Shown here: positions 1-13,757 of the stretch, one piece after another
How positions within the stretch are numbered: position 1 is the stretch's first letter
How the letters are laid out: each line of letters begins with the position of its first letter
From: Tetranychus cinnabarinus
Taxonomy: Eukaryota > Arthropoda > Arachnida > Trombidiformes > Tetranychidae
Assembly (NCBI GenBank): GCA_022266195.1
Contig: WHVY01000005.1
Coordinates: forward strand, 4,154,001-4,218,000
DNA: 64,000 nucleotides
Reading direction: 5' to 3'
Translations under genes and position numbers: made by a program
The notes under the pieces: generated by a model
Databases searched by the model: none
What the model was told of the DNA's origin: nothing
Seen by the model: the letters and a program-made list of their open reading frames with translations, nothing else

Positions 1-1979
1 TTAATCTTTCCTTTAATCAGTCACTCACTATTTATCACTTGGGTTAGTAAATACAGCTTGTTTGCCGGCTTATAGCCATTGATTAATCTTCCTTTTATTA
101 GTTGCTGGTTTGCGCACAATTGATTGATTGCCATTTATTTGCAACTGTAAACTACGGAATAATGGCAAAAAGTAAAATTAAATTGTATCCAGAATAATTT
201 AAATCACTTTTAAATCTAATAACATTGCAATAATACTTTAACACTTTAATGGCTCTACTCTTTTATTTTGAGCTTTAAAGGTTCACTTGTGTTTCTTTTG
301 TTTGATTGCTTCTTGGTGTTAATTTCCTGTTGATTGTTCAATTAATCATTTACCAATTGTTTGGTGTTTAGTTAATTTGCTTATTATTGGGTCAAAAGTT
401 GATAATGGTTTAAATGGTGAAAGTGAATGAGATTTTAAAATGTAAAGTAAAAGACAATTTTGACATTGATCATGAAATTGTCATTACAATGGAAATCATT
501 GATTGATTGGATGACGATTGATTAATTGGCTTTTAATCAGACGGAATACACTAAATGTGGATAGTTTTTTTGATTAATAATGTAAAGTCAGGAAAATTAA
601 GCAAATGAATCAAAAGTGAAACTTGTCATTAAGTAACATATTAGAATGGCTTTTTTCGCTTCTATTAATTGACTTAACAAAATCAATATATCAGTATGTG
701 TTGCCTGCTTTTCCAAGTATATTTATATTAAACATGCTGAGAGAAAGATGATGATGATGATGATGATAAGCTGGGTGAGGAGGATGCAGATGGTGATGGT
801 GATGATGGAGGAAGAGAGTTGACTTGTTGGACAAAGGATATTTATAAAGCGAAGCCAATAAGGAAACCTTTTACATCACCTCGTTTGGTACTTGAAACCC
901 TCAATTCATGGTTATTATTGAAAACAATCTTCTTCTTCTTTTTTCCTCGTCATTTAAATTACAAATTATGATAAATCATTAGCTGATCAACTGATGATAT
1001 ACATTTTGCTTGAAATAATTATACAGTTTGATTTGATTCCAGCAAGTCTCGGTTTTACATATGTTTTGGGTTTTCAACTTGAAGCATATGGAAAGGTGAA
1101 TCTTTTTTTGGTTTAATCAAGAAATCTTTAATAAAACATTCAGTTGAGGTTATTTTTAAAATGATTTCACCTTATAAGGTTTGATTGTAGCAACTGTTGA
1201 CATTTAATCAGATTTAAGGTGATTTTGATTGGCTTTTAACCATTTATTCAACTTAAGTGTCATTTTGGGTTAAGCTTGTTTTTTGCTCTCAAGTCGGTTA
1301 TACAATGACAATTGGTTAAATTGTTGTTGAATCAATATTTTACAATCAATTTTTGATTGGCAATTGTTTTAATGATGCTAATTCTAGCTTTAGTTCATTT
1401 TTTTGTTCACTTGAGTTGATCAACTTTGGATTAAAAGATGTGGACAGATTTTAACTCTAGCTTTTTCTAATGCTTTCATAGGATAATGAAAGCCAATTGA
1501 TTACGGTTAATCTAGATTAGGATTAGAGGCGAGCGAAATTTGGTGACGAAAAAACTCGAGACAGTGGATTGCGTTTTGGGTAAACTTTTATTGATATTTA
1601 ATAATCATCCTTTGGCTCTATCTCAAAAGAGATGAGAAAGATAGTCATTTTCAATCTTGAATGCAAGGCAGTGGTCTAAGGGCAATAATGTCGGGTGTTG
1701 ATGTTAACAATGCATGGTTGAGAAACATGAGACGATTAAAATTATTCAAAATGGTATCAGGTATGATTACAATGTAAAATGAAAAAAAGTTATGATTATA
1801 AAATGAACGTGTAAGGTATTTTCATGAAATAATGAGAATTATCTTAACATAATCACAGTTCCTCCTAAGTTTATGATGATGATGAAAATAGTCGTGTTTA
1901 TGGAGGGTTTTTAAGAATAATTTAAAGTTCATAATTAAAATTTTGCAACTATCGCAAATGAATTTCTGAATTGGATCAT
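1..1979. other. Intergenic, downstream of Cdc20
   Basis: No reading frame or RNA gene that I can support. AT-rich with many TTGATTGATT-like words. A (GAT)7 microsatellite lies at 747-767, followed by an imperfect GATG/GGT run to about 811. The last few hundred bases before 1980 should hold the 3' UTR of the minus-strand Cdc20 gene. Confidence 0.6.
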
Positions 1980-3786
1980 TTAACGAATGCTGCTTCTCAA
2001 TGGATTGTTAACAAGTATATCCTTATAAGCCTTAAGTTCTGCCTTCTTCTTCTTTTCATTGTCGACCTGGAAGCATTCCCAGAACCTTAAAGTCTCGTCA
2101 GCACTTAAAGAGACAACCGTTGAGCCATCAGGGCTCATGGAAAGTCCTAATATCCTTTGAGTGTGACCTCTGAGTTCAGTAATTTTAGAGACTCCTGGAT
2201 ATTTCCATACTATTAACTCATTCTTTGAATAACCATGGGCAGAAATAAGTTCTTGATACTCTTTAGACCAAAGTATAGCACAGACCTGAAAACAAAGAAT
2301 AAGATCATTATTTGAATGGTGTCTTACATTGTATGGAATGAAACCGGCTCAAAGAATTTAAAAGTATTAGAATACATAGAATATAGCATACCTGAGATTT
2401 AGCATCTACAGAATAAAGGCATGAGCCGTTGTTGACATTCCAAATCTTAATGTGTCGATCAGCAGTACCACCTCCTGTAGCCAAAAGATTGGGTTTCCAT
2501 GGACTCCAAGCAAGTGCCTAATAAAAGTGTTCAGCAAATTGATTATAAATAAAAAGTAACCAAAAAATTTAAAATAACTTACCTTGACAGCAGCTGTGTG
2601 AGAGTTGAAAGTGTAAAGTGGTCGATCATTTCCAGGATCTTTGCTCCATATGTTAACTACATTGTCATTGCCTCCAGAAGCTAAATAATTCCCTCCAGAT
2701 GACCACTTGAGCCCGCAAACCTCTTGTTCATGTCCATTCAAAGTTCCGATATGATGTTGAGCGACTCGCACGTCATGATGAAAGATTTGACCATTACGTG
2801 ATCCACTGCTCAGCACATGACTATTCCATGCCAAGGTAGATACACGGGCCGTGTGTCCTTGCATTATTCTAAGTCTTTTCTGTTGTTCGGCGTCCCACAA
2901 CTGAACTTCACGGTTACTTGTACCAACGGCAAGATTATTAAATCCATCAAACCATGCCACAGAAGAGATGTATTCACCTTCAGGTAAGCCAACAAGTTTA
3001 GTAATTGAACCATTTGATGCGTTCCATAAGTAAAGATCTTTGTCAAGGGCGACAGCCAGTAAATTATTACTGTTCCAGTCCAATAATTGAAGATAGTAAT
3101 CGTTTTTAATATCAGGAGCATCTAAAATTCGCTCGGGTTGAGATGGTATATGTCTGTTAGATTTTTTACAAGAATTTGATATTTTACTAGAGCTATAAAG
3201 AACTTTAAGACTGTTAGCATGGCCTTCTGGAGCTAATGGAGCCTTGTCATTGAAACATAATATGCGATGGTTATTTAAATCACAATTGAGCGCCTCGCTA
3301 ATTGCTTGTTGTTTAGTAGATTGATTAATTGTAGTGTCTTTTACGGGTTCACCATCATTTTCTTTGGTTGTTTTGTCCCCCTGAGTTAACTGTGAAAGTT
3401 AAATAAAGAAAATCATTAAAAAAGATGAAAAGGTGTACATAAATCGATCATCGAATAGTCTATTTTTAGAGGGCAAAAGGTTAGGGGTTAACAAAAAAGT
3501 TTTTCAAACTACTTACCAAATGATGATTTATTTCAAAATTCATTGCATTTCGGTTTGGAATGTACCGGTCTGCTGCTGAAGTCGGGCTACCAGGAGTTTT
3601 AAGAGTGTTATTCATAGCTGATGGAGTCACTTTGGGGGTTTTAAAGTTTGACTTTTTTCCCGGCGTTTTACATGGAGTTTTAGCAGTTGAAGCTACTGGA
3701 GCTGATAGTGATTTATTACAAATCGAGTCAGTAAGATTTAAATTGACAAACGAGTCAAGAAGCGATACATTTGTGTATTTGGACAT
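1980..3786 (-). CDS. fzy: Cdc20/fizzy, APC/C activator, 4 exons, 502 aa
   Basis: Cdc20 recruits substrates to the anaphase-promoting complex at metaphase-anaphase and is the target of the spindle checkpoint. Exons on the minus strand: 3786-3517, 3389-2583, 2517-2392, 2285-1980; all junctions are GT..AG in phase 0 and sum to 502 codons plus stop. Visible motifs: C-box DRYIPNR at residues 73-79; a run of TP sites (about 37-68) as expected for Cdk control; KEN box at 99-101; the Cdc20 signature RILDAPDIKNDYY leading into seven WD40 repeats (blocks such as SSGSRNGQ and LASGGNDN); C-terminal Ile-Arg tail (SSIR), which docks on the APC/C. Length is close to human Cdc20 (499 aa). The C-box has Tyr where most homologues have Phe. 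The DDYYLNL-type signature and KEN box favour Cdc20 over Cdh1/fizzy-related. The stop of the next gene lies 324 bp upstream of its ATG. Confidence 0.96.
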
Positions 3787-4110
3787 TTTTAAGGTATTTT
3801 AAAATTTTAGATGTTTCGATTTTTTAAAGTGTGTTTAACAAAAGGAGTAGTTTTAAACTAAAACAAACCGAAAAGACGTTTGAATAAGGAAACTGCGTGA
3901 AAACCTAGCGGATAAATTCAAAAATTTGAGAGGCGCACAGTTCAACCTACCCTAATATCCGCCTTTTTCTGGACGTTTCCAAGCAAGTTGCTTAGAGACA
4001 AGATAACAAGAAATTTAAATGAAAAAAACAAACGAATGTTGAGATGGAATTCAATAAAATGATTTTCGAGCAGGAACAGGAATTGAATGAAACTTGAATG
4101 ATGAATCGGA
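3787..4110. other. Short intergenic gap, Cdc20 promoter side
   Basis: Head-to-tail gap between the ATG of Cdc20 and the stop codon of the Kv-beta gene, both on the minus strand. It must contain the Cdc20 5' UTR and promoter and the 3' UTR of the neighbour. No clear TATA box is seen for Cdc20. Confidence 0.5.
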
Positions 4111-6770
4111 TTATAAATTAGTTGCAGATTCTCTTTGACTTGTACTAACACCATTTTCACATCCATTTGGTGCTAATGATACATGTACTGATCCACTTGG
4201 AACGATTTTCCGCGCCATTGGTCGGTTGTCAAGAACCTTTTCCACTTCTTCCAGAATCGCTGGAGTCAGCTTGCTTATTAACTGAAGAAAGATAAAATAG
4301 ATTTCTCATTAATTAATCATATTTTAATCTCAAAGGTTGTTGAGAGCATTCAAAATCCATATTAAAGTTAATCAACTTGGATTCATTCATCAAAAGAAAT
4401 ACATTTAAAGAAGGCAAAATTGTTTTGGCATTTATTTTGTGGCAATTAACTAGTATTTTGAGGTGCCAAAGTGTAAAACTAACATAAGTGCAACTCAGGA
4501 TGAAATGGAATTCATTGAAACAATTTATTCTCTCCTAGAAATATCTTTTCTCCTAATTTGTCATTATAAAGATCATCATTTCTGAATAATTACCTTAATT
4601 GTGTTGAGTTGAGAGTATAGTTGATCAAGTGATCTGGGAGCAATCAGAATACAATTGACATTTTCATTTCGCAGAGACCAAGCTGATGAAATAGATATAA
4701 AAATTATAATAATTTATTTATCAATAGAATGGTGCAGTGATTATGAATAAGAAAGTCCAGCTTAAAAATATCACTCTTGAAAATATTCTAGCACCCTGAA
4801 AAGAGTATAAGACTGAAATATGGGAAAGTTGAAAATAAATGAATAAAATCATAGAATTTTATTCAATCATCATTTTTATGCAATCTACTAAAATCTTCTC
4901 ATCTCTAAGGATAAAAATAATCCATCTATTGATTCTATCTATGGAATAGTTTATAATAATCTGATCAATTGAAGACATCTGAAGCTGGACCTTTTGAATT
5001 CAAAATCACTGTATTAATTTGAAGCTAACCTGTGGTGAATTGTGTCATGTCACACGAAAGTTTACTTATTATTCCATTGAGTTCAGCCAATTTACCCTGG
5101 GCAATATTGGTCTTCACATCTGTTTTGAGTGACCTTTTAGAAATGAAAGCGATTCCTTCATCATTATTCAATGAAAATGGAGACCAAACTATGGATCCTA
5201 CACCAACTTTGTGATATAACTCTGGCATGTAAAGTTCCATCTTTTCACGAGTAAACATATGATACTCCATTTGCTCACAAGTTGGAGGAGGACAATTAAA
5301 CTGACGTGCTACTGAAAAAGCTTCCATAATGTGAACTGGTGACCAGCGAGAAGTTCCCCAATAGAAAGTAAGACCTCGATCAATTAGATTACCCATAGTT
5401 CTAACAATCTCCTCCATTGGACACATTCCATCCAATTTATTAATTATGACTATGTCAACATAACGCAACTGTAAACGACGGAGTGAAGCCTCTAATGCTT
5501 CAGTTAACATTTTTCTCGATAATCCACAACCTCCAGCAGTTGCAGATGGTCCATTATTCCAAAATAATTTAGTTGAAACCATGTATGTATTACGCTTCCA
5601 ACCACGTTTCCTTAAAATGTTCCCAAGCATCACCTCACTACGACCATTAACAAATGCATCACCAGTATCAAAATAATTGCATCCATTTTCATATGCTACA
5701 GAAACCAATTCCTCAGCTGCTTGATCACTAAGGCGAGTTCCGAATGCACTCCAGAGGCCAAAGCCAACAGTTGGAATTTGAAGACCACTCTTGCCTAAAT
5801 TTCTGTTTTTTAAAAGAGATTAAGATATGACAATTAGTGGTAAGACCCTTTCAAAATTGTATTTAGGAAAATCTGGTTAATCAAAACATAAAAAAAACGA
5901 AACTCACTTATATTTCATGGAACCAACTGCTGGAGGAGCGAAATTAGCGAATATTTCATATCTAGGTGTAGATGGAGTAGCGCTATAAGCGGGTGAATTT
6001 GTATCGCCCATAAAGGGATATTCATTTGCATTTATCTCATTTCGATATCCATGGTGCTGCATATGAGCATGTTGTTGGCTATGATGAGAAGTCTGTTGCT
6101 GGGTCTGCGGTTGTTGTGAATGAGATTGTGTTTGAATAATTGGCTGTTGTTGATGATGTTCATAAAGACCATTGTTCACAGCACTATTAGCTACATAACC
6201 AGATCCTTGAGGTCCACTAATACTTGTGTTAGCAGCTCCAATGCTACCACTTTCACTAGAACCGGCACCAGTTTCTCGGTTCATTGCTCGAAACTGCCAA
6301 TGTAAGAATAAAGTATAAATTAATTTACGTATAAAAATAATTTAATATTTGAATTACTTCTTATAAGCAAAAAATGTAAAAACAACTCACTTGAAATGGA
6401 ATAGATGAAAGGTATTGTTGCTTTAATATTAGTCACAAAAAAGAGGAAAAATCGAGGTTACACAGAGATAGAAGATAATAATTTTTGCACAATTACAATT
6501 GAAATAAAATTATTTACTTGGCTCAGACAACTCGATTGAAAATTAATGACTATTAAAACTCCATGGAAATCAATAAATTAAATGCTGAAAAATGACTTGA
6601 AAGAGGCAGTTTATTTCAGTAATAACACTTGGATACTCACTCGCTTTTGTTTAACTCGAGCCTAGCTGTCTCTTTCGATATCTCTTTCTATTTTTCTCCT
6701 CTCTTTCCTCTCTTTGATCAGATGAATACAAAATTACCTGGCTTTGAAAATTGTTAGATCGCAGTCGCAT
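4111..6770 (-). CDS. Hk: Kv-channel beta subunit (aldo-keto reductase family)
   Basis: Cytoplasmic beta subunit of Shaker-type potassium channels; an NADPH-binding aldo-keto reductase barrel. Secure exons on the minus strand: 6293-5908, 5802-5030, 4682-4594, 4281-4111 (phases 2, 1, 0). Two small upstream exons, 6770-6738 (11 codons) and 6420-6391 (10 codons), join in frame and give 493 aa; they are tentative. If they are wrong, the start is the ATG at 6284 and the protein is 469 aa. Residues about 25-145 are a Gln/His-rich low-complexity tail. The barrel starts at YKNLGKSGLQ (about 149) and shows YWGTSRW and CEQMEYHMF, typical of Kv-beta. Catalytic positions: Asp195, Lys228 and Asn271 are kept, but the usual Tyr is Phe200 (FDTGDAF). 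The segment after WSPF looks shorter than in vertebrate Kv-beta. The symbol is by analogy to the fly gene. Confidence 0.9.
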
Positions 6771-9700
6771 GGATTGACTAAACTAAAATACTGTGATATT
6801 GAACAAAAAATGAGTAAAATAAAGTTCAATTTTAAGATGAAATTTCTCAGTAAATTTATCAAAAACCGATAAACTATTGCAATATTAAACCAGCTTAAAT
6901 CTTGAGGTTTATTGTACAAATGAACTAACCATTGAACGTGAGTTAACTGTTGATTACTTCAGAGTAATTGCCTTAAAATAAAACATGTGATAATTGCTTA
7001 TTGCTTCAAGTTTTTCCATCAACTATCCCAATTGATTTACCTTTATCAGAAGTGCATATTTTGTCTTGAATGGCAATTTTTAGATGATTATTAGGCCGAT
7101 AAATAAATGTAATAAAAATTGATTATTATGGTGGTTATAAAGAAATAATCAAACAGATTATTATCTAGGAAAAGAGTCAAGAGCTATCTGACTGAGTTTC
7201 ATTGACTCAAGTTAGTAGTCAATCATTATCGACTCATAAGCATATATGTAAATCAGATGATCGCATGTTTCACATAAATGTAAATGTAATCCATAATTAT
7301 CATCATTACTTCAATAATAACTATCAAATTGAGACAATATAATCGCGAAAAGAAAATTTGCTTAAACGTTTGAATAGCTAATTTAACCCACGGCTATTTA
7401 AAATGGTCAAACTTGACTGCTATAAATTGAAATTTGTCTGATGAAATGAAAAATGAAGTATGACATTAAAAGTGTACACAAAATTAAATTCAAATTGAAA
7501 AGAGTCCGTTAATTCAATAATCATCTTTTTTATACTCTACAGTATTAACAGGCCAAAAATATGAAGGAATCGTGCATCAACCCCACGTAACAAGTAATCA
7601 ACATTGTCTTTAACCATTTCAGTCGATCAACAAAATTAAGATCATTGACCTGATCTCTCACTTAACCTCATCTCTCATGGTTATGGATCAGCTTTTCAAT
7701 TCCTGGTGAGATGGAAAGAGACAAAGAAAGTTCACCTTTCCATATCTATCTCGTCTTTCTAGTCCACCCTCACTGTATCACCACCTTGATTCACATATTA
7801 ATATAATTGACTGTTAATCGTTTCCAATTGTCATTTTGCTTTTCCATGTCATTTGAAAGTCATTAATTATCAAATCAATCCTGAATGAATCGAGGCAAAT
7901 AGACAACAGCTCAATGGTATTCCTTTTGCTTTCTACTTGAATCCAATAACAGTATAAATTGAAAAAAGATGCATTTGCCTCAAGTTTTAATTATAGCGTC
8001 AAATTTCAATCATGGCTTTTGATCACTTTTCAATATTTCCGGCCGATTTACTTTTCCCATGAGATAATGAATTCGTCAATCATTTGAATGTTATCTTTCC
8101 TGGTCCTTGGTTTTTCTTTGATTCCTTGATTCTCCTTAAATTTCCTTCAGGCAGTTGAACAGTTAATGAATACATTAAATCCATTTTTAAGATGAAATAT
8201 TTTAGTTGGCTTTGATTGATAGGAAAGTTGATCAAGATCAACAGTTTCCATGGTTTTGCACTTTACAAATTCAACAGGAAAAGTTGTACCTTTTAAAATG
8301 ATTAAAGATCAATCAGGTTGATGTTGAACATTTTTCTCGCAACCTTTTTTTGGAAACCTTTACTATTGTTTACATTGAATAAAGGATTGGATGTGAAAAA
8401 ATATCAATACCAATAATAACCGCAAACCACATTAAAGTAAGCAATATAATAGGTTAATCAGTAAAACAGCTCCTGTTGGTTGATGGACATCATTGATGAT
8501 CATTGTAATTGAAATTTTGCTCATTCACTGACATATGCAAAGATGATTGTTGGAGCCCAATTCATCAATTTGGGTCATCTTTTTTTGGGTCAACCTATTT
8601 AAATGCATGACATTTAACGATGGTCATTTAAACACGTGGTTTATCACATTAGTTAATCTGATTGATCCAAAATCATTTGACTTCACCAGCATCACAAGAA
8701 GGTTCAGGAATTAAAGAGGAACAATAAACCAAACTGTGAAATGTTGCTTCCAATAAAGATGAAGGGCTTTCAAATGCAACTTGTGGTTACGCCTTGATGT
8801 AAATGCAGCACTTTTACAACCAACAAAAAAGTCGCAGTCAATCGCAATAATCGTTATTCCCACCAAATAGTTTTATAATGTTTGACAGATTTAACTGTCT
8901 TTTGATTGAAGATCACAATTCAGCTTTGGGCTGAAAATAACAACTTAATTACTACTAATCTGAAAATGTGATTGAGGCTGCATTTAATGCCTTGTCATGT
9001 TTATTATTGAACATAAGAGTCAGTATAAAGAAGGGACGATAGGAAAGAGTAAAAGACACAGAAAGGTGATGGTGGGTTACTGATTAGTTGATTTAATTCT
9101 TCTTTTTCTGGTTGGAAAAAAAAGATGAAGATAAAAATATGAAAGATTGGGGTGGAAGAAGGGAGAGAAAGAAACATGTTTGTTTGTTTGTTTTTTTGAA
9201 TCCAATACATCATTAAAGGTGTTGACAGTTCGTACTTGATAATGGCAATCAAAAGTTATCATAACAAACTTGACTGTGAATTGTTTAAATTGTTTCGTTA
9301 ACAAAGTCCAAGCGAGGTTGACTTGCTTTCCTTCACATCTTCATTGAGCAGCACAAGTTAATAATTTTTAGATAAATAAATAAATATATGTAAGTTTTAA
9401 TGCTTGTTTCAGCTGCTTCTTGAGATTCTCATGATACTTTCAGAGTAAGGTTGTAAAATTGACAGCCCCAAGTAAATGCATTAGGCATTCTTAATATTAA
9501 GCACTTTGATTGTTAACCAGCTTTCTTCATTGACATTGTTCTCAGTCGCTTATTGAATAAGTATCTCAAGACAAATTTGATCAAGGTAGTGATGAATGGT
9601 AACGATGATGGTAGGTACGATGAAAGAAATGCATAACATAACGAACAGGAGAATCACAATGATTTCCAATATTATAGCAGACAGAAAAGGGCTAGTATAT

Positions 9701-10453
9701 TGAATTGATTTGCTTCAAACAATTTGTTCTTTTTTAACAGCAAACTGTTGGAAACCAATAACTCGGTAATGGTTGATTAGGTGTGTCCATTGATGGTGAA
9801 TCCCAAAAAATAAAATAAGGAAGAAAATAATCATCATTATTGCTCATTGAAGTATTAATTGTGTTTGGCCTTTATGGTCAATTGGAGAATGTGGTTCCTT
9901 TTAAATTTCGTTGATATTCTTTGAGTGTTTCCTTCATCGCTTTTGTTTTCCATCTTTGGATGATTAACCTCTTTGTGCACATTGAATGACAAACAGTTTA
10001 ACTAAAGAATCGCGAGTTTCAAACTAATAACAATGGAAAAAGAAAGAAAATTAAGAAAAATGATAAATCAAGTGTTGAAATAGTAAGCAAACGAAAAGCA
10101 GATGAATGAATAAACTAGGAAGTGAGAGTGAGAAGAAGAGAGAAAGACAAAGAATTCGTTTAGGATTTTATCAGCCACAGAAATGATGGATTTTATAACC
10201 AATTTACAAAACAGAAATAAAGAGATAAAGGAAGGGCAAGAAGGAACAAAAGAAAAGGTAAAATATAAGGTTAGGAATAGAAATCGAGACAACTAGAGAG
10301 AAATGGATGAAGATAAAAAATTATGATTTAGAAATGCATTCGATTCAAGAGAAAAGTTATAAAGAAGGCGAGAAAAGGAAAGCGAAAGAGGGAAAGAGGA
10401 AATGCCAAGATATTTATCTTATAAATCACAATCAAATGTTTAGTTATTACAAT
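6771..10453. other. Intergenic between Kv-beta and kinesin-13
   Basis: About 3.7 kb with only short chance frames. A pyrimidine-rich tract lies just below it at 6667-6715, inside the first Kv-beta intron. A purine-rich stretch (GAAAGA/GAGAAAG) covers about 10,020-10,400, next to the kinesin 3' end. Upstream promoters or alternative first exons of the Kv-beta gene may lie here, but I cannot place them. Confidence 0.5.
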
Positions 10454-13400
10454 TTATTTAACTATCCGTTTGCTCATTAGCTCTTCTTCGGCCAACTGTC
10501 CTCGGAATCCAGCCACTTTATCTTTAAAGCGTGATAAGACATCAATATGTTCATCTAATGAATCCTCCAGTTGGGCAACATAAGAATCAACGTCATAATC
10601 AACTTCAGCCGTCATTTTTAGCAATTGTGAATGAGTGGAGGTCCATTGAGGTAAAGTCTACGAAATTAGAATGAGACACATTTGCAAAGAGAGATACATA
10701 AAATTATTAATTGAAATTAAGTGAAATTTTCAGATACTACATGAGATAAAAACTTACGTCAACAAATGTTTTATGAATATCGAGTATTTCATCTTCCATT
10801 TCTTGAAGATGTGATAAAGTTTCATGAAAATTATATAAATCATCGGGTAAATCGTCTGCATTGGAATTGTGTAACAATGCTAAATCATCACCATTTCTAG
10901 TTAACATATCATCATCATATTCAGCGTTTTTAGGTTCCGGATTCTCAGCTCCAAGCTCTTTGACTCGATCAGCATAACGCAATGTATTCAAGGAATGCTC
11001 ACAAGATTGCATACCAGGAGAAATCATAGCAATCTTTAAATACAGAAAAGAGAGTTATGAATAATCAATTTCATAACAAAAACAAAGGAAATATGAAAAA
11101 GTGAATGAAGTTGGAGGAAAAAAGATCGATAAAGATTGAGGTATGAAATAGAAACATATAATTAAGAATAACAGATGATATAAAAAATGTAATGACGGAA
11201 TAGTCTGGTTCGTAAAGTATAATGAACTTGAGAAAAAAAATTTCGTGACTCACCATACAGGTTCTTGAATTTTCACCAATAAAAGAGTCTCTAAGAACTT
11301 GCGTTAATTTACTGGCTCTGAAGGGTAAATGAGCTCCTTTTCTACCCAGTGCTCGAATACACTCTTTCAATGCTAATAGGGATTTATTGATTTCTGCACC
11401 TTCCATTCGAGTTTGGCGGTTTGCTGAAGATGTATCAGCACCTCTTTCGTTACCAGCTAAATCGATTAGGGAAAATTTTCCCCTGAGTCTATTATTTCTT
11501 TTTTTCAAAATAATCTGGAAAACAGCGTGAGATCTAGAAGAATGATTATTAGCTGATGTGACACCGGATGTACGAATATTGTTGCCCATTTGAATCAATT
11601 TCAAGACATCATCTACTGTCTCAACTGCTCTCTCCTGGAGACCTACAACTTGAATCTGGTTTTTAGCGTCCTCTAAAACTCTAAGCTTTGCTTTACCATT
11701 AAGGAGATCAAAAACCTGCAATTGTCAAACAAACAAAAAAGAGATGAAGGTAAAAAAATTGTTTTGTAAACACACTCTTATAATATAAGTAGCTCTGAAG
11801 GGCTTTGTTTAACTGGTCTTCAAAAAATTTAAACTTTATAATGAAACGGAATCTTACCTTTCCACTGTAAATTTCAAAGAAACTAGCAAAAACTACAAAA
11901 TCTTCATTCCTATATTTCGGTGACTTTACAAGCTTGAATACATCTCGCGCAGCAAGGTAGTATATACCTCTAGATGAATCTTGAGATTTACCATGGAAAT
12001 CACCACCCATAGTATGTGTTTTACCACTTCCAGTTTGACCATATGCAAAACATGTTGCCATTCCACCTTCAAAAATAGTCTGTACAAGGGGTTTGGCGGT
12101 ATATCTATAAATCAATTCATTGTCTGCTGTTTCATCAAATGCATAATCAAATCGGAACATATGATTTTCCAGGTATCTTGTTAAGTCAACTTTGTGTTTA
12201 GGCTCATGAACAACAATTAAATCTTTTGAGGGCACTGTAATCACATCAATATCTTTTTTGGAAATTTCTTTTTTGTTCATCGGTCTTTTACGAACAGCCA
12301 CACAAATTTGATGAATTTCGACAGGATCACCCATATTGAGTGGCTTAAATTCAATTTGAGATCGATATTCACGAATCATGCCCAAAAATTCCCAATTTGG
12401 ATTTCCTTGGTCTACAGCTGACATTAATTCCATTTTTTCTGCTTTCTGTTCAGCCTGCCGACAACGTCTTTCTTCTCTCTGTTTTTTAATACGATCAACT
12501 TCTTTAACGACATTTGATCGACGACGTGAAGCTGCTGGAATGACAGCCGACTTTTGTCCCACTGTTTGATTCATATGCTGAGATTGATTGATGCCACAAG
12601 GTGCTGATGACAAGACTGTTGGTAATGCCTCCGGTATGCTCATGCCATTTCCATTACTAATAGTTTGACGTGATGTCTGTCTCACTCTTAAGGATCCTTT
12701 GGTTGAGTTAAGAGCAGCCACTGATGGCCTGGGAGGTAATACCTAAGACGATGGAAACAGAAAAATGAATAAATCGATAAAATAAATTAGTGATCAATGA
12801 CAGATAGAGCATTAAAACAAGAGCATGGAGGGAGAACATAAAAAACTGAAATTAGGATGGGAGATAAAAAAGAAGGGCAAGCAGAGAAGGAGGGAGAAAA
12901 TAATGAATTGAGAAAAGAAAGATAAAACTAAGAAATAATAAATAAAAGACCCAAAAGAACGGCATAAATAAAGTAAATGTAAGATGCATTAAAAAAAGTA
13001 AATAGGAGATGGTTTGTATGCAATCAATGTAGGAATAATTCATAACCCTTCATACCTCTTCGCTATTATACTGATCATCGGAATGCAAATTGTTTAGAGA
13101 GAAGAGAAGAAAATATTTTAAAATACAATTGAAATGATTAGTGAAGAAAAAGAGCCAACACACCCAAAGGTGAGATTTTAAGTCAAGTATAAGAGAAAGA
13201 AATTAAAGAGAGAGAGAAAGAGAGATGAAAAAGATGAGAGAGAGAAAGAGAAGAGAAACAAAGAGATACAATGAAAAATAAGTAGCAACGGGTTTGATCT
13301 TTTTCCCCTTTGATGTTGATGAAGTCAAACCAGTGGAATCATCGCCCTCGCCAAAATAATAAAATACTTCTTGACATAAGATATGGGTGATGGCCCTACG

Positions 13401-13757
13401 TTAAATTGCACGTAAAGTGAAACAAGACCATAGTTGGTCGGATATACATACCCTTCTTGGAGCAACCGTTTTACTTGGATTGGGGACATCCTCACTTAGA
13501 TTTGGATTAAGAAGGTAAACAGATTCAAAATCAATCTAAAGTTGGAAAAGAAAAGAGAATGTTAATTGATAGTCAAAGCAAATGTATTAGAATGTTGGAT
13601 TGATTCAACGAACCTCTTTTCCCTTAATTTCTTCCGATTCCGACCATTCAACAGTTACACTTCTATTGGCATAATCAATGCTACTTATAACAGCAGAATG
13701 GATGCGACCATTGGTACGTTGGATGTCAACATCCATTCCAACTTGAAGCTTGGCCAT
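10454..13757 (-). CDS. Kinesin-13 microtubule depolymerase (KIF2/Klp10A type), 684 aa
   Basis: ATP-driven, non-motile kinesin that removes tubulin from microtubule ends at spindle poles and kinetochores. Exons on the minus strand: 13757-13614, 13535-13452, 12742-11858, 11715-11254, 11033-10758, 10657-10454; all in phase 0, total 684 codons. The N-terminal Tudor-like domain (residues 1-60, VTVEWSESEEIKGKE) is followed by a Ser-rich linker. The basic neck (about 150-180, RRRSNVVKEVDRIKKQREER) and the motor (about 218-550) follow: KVD loop-2 finger at 260-262, P-loop GQTGSGKT at 311-318, switch I NNHSSRSH and switch II DLAGNERGADTSS. The KVD finger and the neck next to an internal motor are diagnostic of kinesin-13. 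A short coiled-coil-like tail ends the protein. Length is close to human KIF2A/KIF2C. Exon 5 uses a TTTAAAG acceptor without a strong pyrimidine tract. Confidence 0.96.
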
